This document shows positions 16,090-22,913 of a stretch of DNA of 64,000 nt, piece after piece (the first letter of the stretch is position 1; each line of letters begins with the position of its first letter). A model generated the notes under the pieces. The model was given only the letters and a program-made list of their open reading frames with translations. It did no database searches and was not told the DNA's origin. The position numbers were made by a program, and so were the translations under genes. Source of the stretch: Arthrobacter sp. StoSoilB22 (lineage in GTDB: Bacteria > Actinomycetota > Actinomycetes > Actinomycetales > Micrococcaceae); assembly GCF_019977315.1 (NCBI RefSeq), contig NZ_AP024652.1, positions 3,782,001 to 3,846,000 on the forward strand. The letters are read 5' to 3'.

Positions 16090-17759
16090 GAGTGCCCTCC
16101 CTTGGATTCGGTGGTTTGCCCGGACTGCACTGGCCACAGCGGCGAATTCATGGCCGTGTCCAGCAGCCACTCCCCCAAGCTCATCTCCCCCTGGCTTGTC
16201 ACTTCAGCACGGCCAGACGAGGACAGGTTCATGCCTGATTCCAACTCGCTTGGGTAGGCAAGTACCGGCAGGTTGTTCCCGGCCAGTGCAACCGGGGCGA
16301 TGGTGTCCAGCGCTGCCATGGCGTTCGACGGCGGCGGGTCACCAATGGTGGCCCGGCCCAGGTTCTCGTGGATGATCATTCCCTGCGATTGGAGCGTGAC
16401 GTGATCGCCGGGTTCGAACGCGGCGCCGGAACCTTGCAGCGGTGCCACGATATTCAGTTCGCCGTTTATGTAGGTGTAGCCGGTTACGGTCACGGGTCTT
16501 ACTGGAATGGAAGCCATGAGCGCTCCGGCGGCCACAGCACCCAAACCGACAACCAGAACCCGCCTCCACGCTGGGCTTCCATTCTTGGTTGCTGCACGGA
16601 AAAAGCCGACGACACCCTTGGCGGCCATCACCAGCAGCAGGCAAAGAACACCGAAAACAACCAGGTGCCCTGCATATCCAAGTTGCAGGAAGATGGGCAC
16701 AAGCCTTTGGTAGCCGATCACCATAAAGGCAATCCCTGACAGGAAGCTTGCTAGACCGAACCAGGGCAAGAGACCTTGGTTCGGAATACAGCGCCGGGAT
16801 CCAAGAACACGGGAGCTGACCACGTCGGCCAGCGCATCGATCGATTTCTTCCGGAGATGGGGAAGGTCCACGGCGGACATCAAAGCCACATAACCGTCCA
16901 ATTTGATGAAGGGAAAGAGGTTCAACACCGCCACGGCGTAGCAAATCAATCCGTAGAGAACAGCTGCGTCCTTCACTGACGACTCCGGGAGGAACACTTG
17001 CACCGCCATCACAATGCTCCCCAAGGCAACGTGCACCAAAGGACCGGCAAGGGCGACGAACACCCGCTGCCTGCGCGAACTTAGCCGCCACCCATCGGTA
17101 ACGTCGCAGAAGAAGGCAGGTGAGAGGTAGAACAGCATGATCCCGATCCGCCGCGGTGTGCCCCCAAAGTAGGTAAGCGCCATGCCATGGCCCAGTTCGT
17201 GCAGCAACGTCGACGCGAACATCGCTGCCACCACGTACAGATAGGCCTCCAAAGGAAGAGGGGTAGACAGGACACGCCACATGCTGGGCCCCGCAAAAGA
17301 CGCACCGATCAACCCGCTGAGCAGGAGAAGCAACGCTGTGACGGCGCCTGCAGGTCTGATCATGGCTGTGAATGCCGGGCGGAAACTCTCCAACAGCTGT
17401 GCCGGATTGAAAAGGGTGAACTGCACTGTGAAGGGCGGTCTGAACTGGACCAGTCGAGTCTCAGCCGGCCCCGCACCGTCGTCGAAAATTCCCGTGTGCG
17501 CCAGCTGGCGCACAATCCCTTCCACGTCCGCGGGCGTCCAAAGTGGTCCCAGCAGCTGGGCGATCTGGGCCGGTTGCATGGAGCCGTCCACCGCTTTCAA
17601 GACATCGGCGACGTCGGAGGAGACCCTCGCTTTCGGCACGCCATTGATGGCGACGATCCAAGGCCCGCCTTCCTGCAACGGCCGGTCGATGGAAGCTGCC
17701 GACGCGAGCTGCACCGGCCACTCGAGCCCGCCATGTACAGCCTTCCCGGACCTGCTCAT
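16086..17759 (-). CDS. M50-type intramembrane metalloprotease with N-terminal RRE-like domain (daptide protease homologue)
   Basis: A 557-residue protein. Residues about 30-92 (PWIVAINGVPKARVSSDVAD, ending in VRQLAHTGIFDD) have the pattern of a PqqD-like RiPP recognition domain. A membrane domain follows, with the zinc site HELGH at 187-191 in a hydrophobic helix and NLFPFIKLDGY (about 280-290), whose Asp-Gly matches the third zinc ligand motif of site-2-type proteases. More helices and a C-terminal extracytoplasmic-type domain (VTVTGYTYINGELNIVAPLQ) complete it. It probably removes the leader peptide while or before the peptide is exported. The start at ATG 17759 overlaps the YcaO stop as ATGA. 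The M50 protease assigned to daptide clusters fits this layout. Confidence 0.8.
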   Translation of the reverse strand: MSRSGKAVHGGLEWPVQLASAASIDRPLQEGGPWIVAINGVPKARVSSDVADVLKAVDGSMQPAQIAQLLGPLWTPADVEGIVRQLAHTGIFDDGAGPAETRLVQFRPPFTVQFTLFNPAQLLESFRPAFTAMIRPAGAVTALLLLLSGLIGASFAGPSMWRVLSTPLPLEAYLYVVAAMFASTLLHELGHGMALTYFGGTPRRIGIMLFYLSPAFFCDVTDGWRLSSRRQRVFVALAGPLVHVALGSIVMAVQVFLPESSVKDAAVLYGLICYAVAVLNLFPFIKLDGYVALMSAVDLPHLRKKSIDALADVVSSRVLGSRRCIPNQGLLPWFGLASFLSGIAFMVIGYQRLVPIFLQLGYAGHLVVFGVLCLLLVMAAKGVVGFFRAATKNGSPAWRRVLVVGLGAVAAGALMASIPVRPVTVTGYTYINGELNIVAPLQGSGAAFEPGDHVTLQSQGMIIHENLGRATIGDPPPSNAMAALDTIAPVALAGNNLPVLAYPSELESGMNLSSSGRAEVTSQGEMSLGEWLLDTAMNSPLWPVQSGQTTESKGGHS

Positions 17760-19003
17760 ATCAACGGATGCGGCGTTGCAGGGCAGCCCGGCATCACGAA
17801 CAGCTCCTTGGTCTCGTCCATGGTCAAGGGAACAGCCCCCGGGCAGATGGTCTTGCCGGCCGTCCAACCCAGCTCTTGGATAGCTCGAGGAAGCCTATGC
17901 GTGAGGTTGACCCAGTGGGTGCGAATGTTTCGTCCGGCCAGGTACTGCACCAGACCATCCACGTCGGGCGTGGGCCGGCATCCAGGAAAGCTAGATGGTA
18001 TGAAGGACCCAACCCACTGCCGCAATTCGGTTACCGCCGGTGCAGTCGTCCAGAAGTCAGCGCGGGAATCGTCGTCGGTCACGGGTGCGTCCGTCACTGC
18101 GGTGAGCGCGCGGCCGGAATCCGAAGCGGTTGGGACCCGCCCGGCAGAAGGCATGCGTGTTTGGAACAGCTCCCGGATTTGGAGCCCTTCTTGAAGCGCT
18201 CCCCTCAACGCCACCACTGGGTCCGAGGCAGATTTGAGTCCCACAGCGCCGAATCCGGCTAAACCGTTTTCCTCAGTAATGATGCACACGGCGGTCAACA
18301 GCGGAGCATCGTTGCTCGGAATGAAGGCGAGGATGGGCTCAACACCGGCTGCCCGGGCAGCCACAAGGAGCAGGCTAAGTCCTCTGGCTTCAGATGACTG
18401 GCGCACCATCACGGGCATGCTCTCTGCGTCGAACTTTTCCAGTGGGATCCTCTGACGCCACGCTGTGAGGAAGGCGTCGCGTTCCATGACTTCTGCGATC
18501 CCGGAGCGCTGGGCGAAGGATTCCGAGGGTCCGGACGCCGCGCCGTTGGGCGAGGGATCGAAGTACCTGTCCCACGGTTTCGTCTGTCCGCATCCAGGGG
18601 AGTAATCCACAACAGGGGCGGGAACTAGCGTGGGCTCGCCAGTCAGCAAGTCGATGGCACGGTACCAAGGGAAGTCCCAGTGCAAGGCGGAGGCGCATCC
18701 CAGGCCGGCGCCGACAAAGTCAATCTTGGTGCCGGGGCTGCCGTTCCCGGCCAGCAGATACTCGGAATCTTCCGGCACGGGAACCAGGGCGAATCGTTCA
18801 ACCGCTTCGCCGGCACCTCTCGTCAGAGACGCCCGCTTTGTGACATCAAAGGCCCCTACTGCAGAGGCGATCCGAGCACCCGGTGTGCTGTTGGCTAATC
18901 GCCCCACGGTTCGCCACAGCCCCACATCATTGGGTACATAGATGGAGGCTTCAGACACCAGCCCCAGGGAAGGGTGGAGCGTCCGTACGGGATCTACGCT
19001 CAT
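17756..19003 (-). CDS. YcaO-domain RiPP-modifying enzyme
   Basis: A 415-residue YcaO protein. The ATP/Mg-binding motifs are present: TRGAGEAVERFAL (residues about 61-73), GIAEVMERDAFLTAW (about 168-182) and ALQEGLQIRELF. YcaO enzymes use ATP to activate backbone amides, forming azolines, thioamides or amidines. The C terminus, CPATPHPLI, has three prolines, reminiscent of the Pro-rich tail of azoline-forming YcaOs. No E1-like or ocin-ThiF partner and no TfuA gene is in the operon, so the RRE protein at 22.9 kb or the protease's RRE domain may supply leader binding. The start at ATG 19003 (ATGA overlap with the methyltransferase stop) follows the operon's overlap pattern; ATG 19018 is possible. 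Confidence 0.85.
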   Translation of the reverse strand: MSVDPVRTLHPSLGLVSEASIYVPNDVGLWRTVGRLANSTPGARIASAVGAFDVTKRASLTRGAGEAVERFALVPVPEDSEYLLAGNGSPGTKIDFVGAGLGCASALHWDFPWYRAIDLLTGEPTLVPAPVVDYSPGCGQTKPWDRYFDPSPNGAASGPSESFAQRSGIAEVMERDAFLTAWRQRIPLEKFDAESMPVMVRQSSEARGLSLLLVAARAAGVEPILAFIPSNDAPLLTAVCIITEENGLAGFGAVGLKSASDPVVALRGALQEGLQIRELFQTRMPSAGRVPTASDSGRALTAVTDAPVTDDDSRADFWTTAPAVTELRQWVGSFIPSSFPGCRPTPDVDGLVQYLAGRNIRTHWVNLTHRLPRAIQELGWTAGKTICPGAVPLTMDETKELFVMPGCPATPHPLI

Positions 19004-19818
19004 TTGCCGCAAACCCATAGCTCCACATCATTCAAACCCGGGCTTGGCGACGCTATCCGTACCGGGCGGCGCTCAATAATCTTGAGTCCTTCTGCACCGA
19101 TCTCTTCCTCGAGGAGGCTGTTGCTCAGGAAAGCGACGTCGCTTGCGTAGGCGGAGGATCTATATGTCCCGTCCAAGCCAAAACTGACATGGATCATGGT
19201 CACGTGACGCGCTCCGTTGGCAGCGTCCCGGCCTTCCGCAGTGATCAGGAACGAATCGTCCCCCAGAGCTGAAACCGTGCAGCGGCCTCCACTGTCTATT
19301 GGGGCTTGGTGGTTGTCCGCGTTCAGGACCGTCAGTAGGAATTGACCGTCCGGCGTTAAACATTCGCGCACTCTACGGAACAACTCCCAGCGCCCCGCCG
19401 GATCAAGGAGCGTGATGGAACTGGCACCGAGAACCACACAACCGAAACCGCCGTCGATCTCAAAGCGGGACATGTCCGCTTCCACCAGTTCAACCTTCAC
19501 ATCGCGGGGGTTGAAGGCTTTGGTGCCTGCTTTCTCCTTCAGCATGGCCAACATTTCCGGTGACGAATCGACTGCGGTGAGTGGACGCCCCAAGGCAAGG
19601 AGGGGTCGCGTGATTCGTCCGGATCCTGCCGCAAGTTCCAAGATAGGCCCGGAGGTTTTCCGCGCAGCGGCCAGGATCTCGGGAAGCTCGGTGAGGTCGT
19701 TGGCGGTGATCTGGTCGTAGAGTCTCGATCCCGAAACGCTATACAGATCCTCAGGAGGATCGACGTGTCCAAGGATCCGCAAAATGGCGTCGGCGGTCTC
19801 ATCTGGTGCGGTGTTCAT
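19000..19818 (-). CDS. SAM-dependent methyltransferase (daptide-type, MpaM-like)
   Basis: A 272-residue class I methyltransferase: motif I ILELAAGSGRITRPLL (about 59-74), the acidic end of strand 2 AVDSSPEMLAML, and strand 4 GCVVLGASSITLLDPAGRW. Known daptide chemistry has a methyltransferase that dimethylates the new C-terminal amine made from Thr. By position and partners (Thr-ending precursors, alcohol dehydrogenase-like enzyme and aminotransferase), this is the candidate. It is the first gene after the precursors, separated from them by 83 bp that include a strong hairpin. ATG 19818 follows GGAGAGCACGAGCTG. Confidence 0.8.
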   Translation of the reverse strand: MNTAPDETADAILRILGHVDPPEDLYSVSGSRLYDQITANDLTELPEILAAARKTSGPILELAAGSGRITRPLLALGRPLTAVDSSPEMLAMLKEKAGTKAFNPRDVKVELVEADMSRFEIDGGFGCVVLGASSITLLDPAGRWELFRRVRECLTPDGQFLLTVLNADNHQAPIDSGGRCTVSALGDDSFLITAEGRDAANGARHVTMIHVSFGLDGTYRSSAYASDVAFLSNSLLEEEIGAEGLKIIERRPVRIASPSPGLNDVELWVCGK

Positions 19819-19858
19819 CAGCTCGTGCTCTCCGGGAGTCGGTGTGGTGGTGTGGGTT

Positions 19859-19894
19859 CACGCGGGTGGTGGCCAAGATGGCACCACCCGCGTG
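19859..19894 (-). terminator. hairpin between precursor genes and downstream biosynthesis genes
   Basis: CACGCGGGTGGTG at 19859-19871 pairs perfectly with 19882-19894 (13 bp, 10-base loop), 7 bases downstream of the third precursor's stop on the minus strand. No T tract follows. A partial terminator or RNA-stabilising stem here would give more precursor than enzyme mRNA, as in many RiPP operons. Confidence 0.5.
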
Positions 19895-19901
19895 GACTTG
19901 C

Positions 19902-20039
19902 TTAGGTAGCGGCGAGGCCGACGACGACGCCGGCAATGATGATGACGTCACCAACGCGGATGTACCACGGTGTATCGTCCGGGGTGTCGAGGTTTTCCAG
20001 CTCTTCGATGGTCAGCTGAAGGTTCGAGGCTGCGATCAT
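19902..20039 (-). CDS. daptide-type precursor peptide A3
   Basis: A 45-residue peptide that starts at ATG 20039 after AAAGGAGAAGTC, a strong ribosome binding site. The leader contains LQLTIEELENLDTPDD, sharing the L-x-[IL]-x-x-E-[IL]-E-x-[ML]-D-x-PD pattern with the two other precursors. The rest is a hydrophobic core (DVIIIAGVVVGLAAT) ending in Thr. The invariant C-terminal Thr is the residue converted to a dimethylated diamine in daptides. The core has no Cys or Ser, and its only Thr is the terminal one, so heterocyclisation of side chains is unlikely here. The peptide looks able to form a membrane-active helix. Confidence 0.85.
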   Translation of the reverse strand: MIAASNLQLTIEELENLDTPDDTPWYIRVGDVIIIAGVVVGLAAT

Positions 20040-20098
20040 TGACTTCTCCTTTCTTAGGTCTCTGGATACGGAGCGGAGCTTGTGTAGCGGACCCCTGA

Positions 20099-20224
20099 TT
20101 AGGTGATGCTGACGGCGATCAGGCCGATGGCAACTCCTTGGGAAACACCGATGAACCAGTTGTTGAAGTCCGGGGTATCCATCGACTCGATCTCCTGGAC
20201 GGAGATGTTGAGCTGATTTTGCAT
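20099..20224 (-). CDS. daptide-type precursor peptide A2
   Basis: A 41-residue peptide, too short for ordinary gene calling. It starts at ATG 20224 after AGGGAGGTGAAAACGA, a near-ideal ribosome binding site. The leader is MQNQLNISVQEIESMDTPD, with the conserved EIESMDTPD block. The core is FNNWFIGVSQGVAIGLIAVS followed by I-T, so it also ends in Thr. One Ser in the GVSQG region and one Ser next to the end (VSIT) are the only hydroxy residues apart from the last Thr. Gaps of 45 and 59 bp separate it from the other two precursor genes. Confidence 0.88.
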   Translation of the reverse strand: MQNQLNISVQEIESMDTPDFNNWFIGVSQGVAIGLIAVSIT

Positions 20225-20269
20225 TCGTTTTCACCTCCCTTCAGTGCGCGTTTTGAGTTGGCTGCGCGA

Positions 20270-20410
20270 TCAGGTGATGGCCACCGCGATGCCCACCAAT
20301 GCCAGGCCTGCCGTGATGCCCTTGATGCGTTCGTCCCAGTCGTCCGGAACGTCCATGGCCTCCAGCTCTTGGATGTTGAGGTCCAGGGCTTTGAGTGCTG
20401 TGCTGTTCAT
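20270..20410 (-). CDS. daptide-type precursor peptide A1
   Basis: A 46-residue peptide that starts at ATG 20410 after GGAAGGAGGTGAGTAC, the strongest ribosome binding site of the three. The leader ends in LNIQELEAMDVPDD, and the core GITAGLALVGIAVAIT is Gly/Ala/Val/Ile-rich and ends in Thr. It lies directly downstream of the alcohol-dehydrogenase-like gene (32-bp gap). Alignment of the three peptides shows two conserved points: the E-[IL]-E-x-[ML]-D-x-PD block in the leader and the terminal Thr. Charged residues (WDERIK) sit at the likely leader/core border. Confidence 0.88.
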   Translation of the reverse strand: MNSTALKALDLNIQELEAMDVPDDWDERIKGITAGLALVGIAVAIT

Positions 20411-20442
20411 GTACTCACCTCCTTCCTCTTGTCGCTCGTAGA

Positions 20443-21627
20443 TCACCCGGTTGGGCGGACAAGACTGTGGGTCCTCGCCGCGCTATGGAGGATGTACTGA
20501 ATCTGCGCGGCGTCGATGCCGCGAAGCATGGGCAGTGATCCGCCCCAGTTTCGGATAACAGCTTCCGTGGTTCGGTGAAGCGTTTCGCCGCCGATGTTCT
20601 CGAGTCCGGCGATACCCCACCGCCGGATCAGGTGGTTGATACCAGGAGCCGGATCCGGGTCCAGCTCAGGGACCGCCTCGGTGACCGCGGACCACAGTTG
20701 TTGGAGCCTCCGGCGGTCGCCCCAGGCTGCTGCACCGTTGGTGATTTCGGCCCAGATTGGCCCAATCACAGACGCTGTCGCCGTCATTTTTCTCGCCCCT
20801 GTCACGTACGCGAGCTCGTTTGCGAGGTACCAGTGCCTTGCCCCGTAGGGGTTGCGGCCCATGAGTGCCCATCCGGTGTGCGTCTCCATGCTGAGGCGGG
20901 CCGCAGTTAGGCGGAGTTCCGCCGTATCGTAAAGAGTCAGCCGCTCTCCCAACCGGACCATCCGTTGGATGAGGACATGGCCGTCGTCGTCAAAGATGCT
21001 GTGCTGGCTGCCAACCATGGTCCCCGCCACTCTCAGCAGGGCTTCAAGCAGGCCTTCGAAAACCAGATACTTGGGCAGGGTGGCGAGGTGCCCGGCGTCG
21101 AGCATCGCCACGTCACCTGCCAAATTGCGCGAGGCAATCAAGCGGCGTCCGACGGCGGTGTCCAGGCACGCTACAGCGCTGACTTCAGCGCCGGTACCCA
21201 CCGTGGACGGCATGAGAATCGTCTTGGGACGATCGTTGGGGTTAGTGATCGGTGGCAACACCAACAGTCCGGAGCGCTTGGCGTGGCGCTCAGCGAATAT
21301 GGTCAAAGCGGGGTCAGCGGTAAAGATTGCGGCGAGCTTTACCGCGTCAAGGACTGAACCGCCGCCGAGTCCCACCACCGTCTGAAGTCCGTTTTCGCGG
21401 ATGAAGCGGCCCACGGTCCTCAGCGTTTCCACGGTGACGGGCTCCGCAGTCAATTCCAGGACAGCTGAACCTTTGAGTTCACCTTCAAGAAGTTTGTCTC
21501 GGTGCACTTTGAGGTCCCGATCGACTACCAAGCCCGTTCTGCCGCGAGTGAGGCCGCCCACGTACTTTGGTGCCGTCCCGTCGTCGGCAATGACGCAACG
21601 GGTCCTCAACCCGTGATCGGCAATCAC
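20443..21627 (-). CDS. iron-alcohol-dehydrogenase family protein (daptide oxidative decarboxylation, MpaB-like)
   Basis: A 394-residue member of the Fe-dependent alcohol dehydrogenase fold. The NAD-binding motifs GGGSVLDAVK (88-97) and STVGTGAEVS (141-150) are intact. The metal site is not: the family's 'D-A-x-x-H' reads E195-A-L-L-R199, one downstream His is kept (ARHWYLANEL) and the last one reads Arg/Lys (GARKMT). In daptides this enzyme type oxidises the C-terminal Thr side chain, and the beta-keto acid then loses CO2 to give a methyl ketone. It starts at GTG 21627, overlapping the aminotransferase stop as GTGA. The ligand changes are from ungapped reading by eye. Confidence 0.82.
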   Translation of the reverse strand: MIADHGLRTRCVIADDGTAPKYVGGLTRGRTGLVVDRDLKVHRDKLLEGELKGSAVLELTAEPVTVETLRTVGRFIRENGLQTVVGLGGGSVLDAVKLAAIFTADPALTIFAERHAKRSGLLVLPPITNPNDRPKTILMPSTVGTGAEVSAVACLDTAVGRRLIASRNLAGDVAMLDAGHLATLPKYLVFEGLLEALLRVAGTMVGSQHSIFDDDGHVLIQRMVRLGERLTLYDTAELRLTAARLSMETHTGWALMGRNPYGARHWYLANELAYVTGARKMTATASVIGPIWAEITNGAAAWGDRRRLQQLWSAVTEAVPELDPDPAPGINHLIRRWGIAGLENIGGETLHRTTEAVIRNWGGSLPMLRGIDAAQIQYILHSAARTHSLVRPTG

Positions 21628-22913
21628 TCGAAAACTCCGTCGCGTTCGGCACTGAACAGGCCTGCCTTTACCGCGGCCCGGAGCTCTGCAAAGTTGTCCT
21701 CCGTGTAAGTCAGGGCAGGCAGCAGTTGGATCCGCCCAGGCCCCGGCTGGACTATGGCACCGGCTTGATGAATGTTCCTCACTACAGCCAGGACGCCGTC
21801 GGAAGAAAGCGGCATGCCGTTTTTTGCGTGAAGCTTGAGGCCGCGCATACAGCCGCGACCCGTTGAGTTGCCTACACCCGGGGTGTGTTGAAGGTCTTCA
21901 ATGAGTTGGTTGAGACCCTCAGCCACCTGCTTGTTCAGGGTGTAGTGGTCCAAGCGCTTCATCTCAGCGATGGTGCTGAGGATCGCGGCACATGTTGCCG
22001 GGGTTCCAGCTTGGGTTTCCCCGTGAACAAAGATGGACTCTGATGCGTCAAAGAGTTGGGTTACGCGGTGGGCTATCAAGAGGGCGGCGCAAGCGCTGGT
22101 GCCATTGGTCAGGCCCTTTGACGTGATAATAATGTCCGGCTGTCGAGGCCATGCATCCGAGGCGAACCAACCGTTCACCCTGCCGAAGCCGGTGGCAACC
22201 TCGTCGGCGACCACCAGGTAGCCGTGGTGGTCCCGGTGTTTGATGACCTCCTCAATGAAGCCGTCCGGCACTGATTCCGCGCCTGAACCCAGGACCGGTT
22301 CCATGATGACGGCCGCGATCCTGTGGCCTTCCCTTTGCATCAGCCGGGTGAGTTCCGCGGCGTCGTCGTCGAATCTGATGTGGCGGATATTGCGCCGGTC
22401 CACGCCGTAAACTGCCTGTCCGAGTTCATCACCGCTGAGGGCTTGGCTTCCATAGGTCAGCCCGTGGTAGCTGCCACTCAGGCCAACAATGAGCTTCCTC
22501 TCGGGCTGGCCGTTCAAAACAAAGTACTGGCGGGCGAGCTTCATCGCTGCGTCATTGGCCGCACCGCCAGAGGTGGAAAACACCACTCGTTGGAAGTCAT
22601 GTGCAGGCAGACTCAGGAGGGCCCTTGAAGCCTCGACCGCTTTCCGGTGGGACGTGCGGAACAGCGGAAGGTAGGAGGCGGCGTGAAGTTCTGTAGCCAC
22701 GGCTTCAGCTATTTGTTGGTTTCCGTAACCGAGATTGGTGTTCCACAGGCCGCTCTTTGCGCAGATCCGTTGCCGGCCGTCCTCGAAGGTGACGTGCACG
22801 CCGTTGGCGCTGACCGCCGTGTAGCCGGCCTCGTGGAAGTCATGCTGGGTGGTTAGCGGAACCCAGAGGGGAAGTTGTGTCCGCGGGGTTGGCAGGACCG
22901 GCTCAACAGTCAT
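21624..22913 (-). CDS. class III PLP aminotransferase (daptide-type, MpaD-like)
   Basis: A 429-residue class III (omega) aminotransferase. STSGGAANDAAMKLAR binds the cofactor phosphate, VVADEVATGFGR holds the PLP-binding Asp (about 237), and IIITSKGLTNG holds the Schiff-base Lys (about 266). In daptide biosynthesis this enzyme type converts the C-terminal ketone made from Thr into a primary amine, which is then dimethylated. Context is decisive: the general fold is shared with many omega-aminotransferases. ATG 22913 overlaps the stop of the preceding gene as ATGA, so translation is coupled. Confidence 0.85.
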   Translation of the reverse strand: MTVEPVLPTPRTQLPLWVPLTTQHDFHEAGYTAVSANGVHVTFEDGRQRICAKSGLWNTNLGYGNQQIAEAVATELHAASYLPLFRTSHRKAVEASRALLSLPAHDFQRVVFSTSGGAANDAAMKLARQYFVLNGQPERKLIVGLSGSYHGLTYGSQALSGDELGQAVYGVDRRNIRHIRFDDDAAELTRLMQREGHRIAAVIMEPVLGSGAESVPDGFIEEVIKHRDHHGYLVVADEVATGFGRVNGWFASDAWPRQPDIIITSKGLTNGTSACAALLIAHRVTQLFDASESIFVHGETQAGTPATCAAILSTIAEMKRLDHYTLNKQVAEGLNQLIEDLQHTPGVGNSTGRGCMRGLKLHAKNGMPLSSDGVLAVVRNIHQAGAIVQPGPGRIQLLPALTYTEDNFAELRAAVKAGLFSAERDGVFE

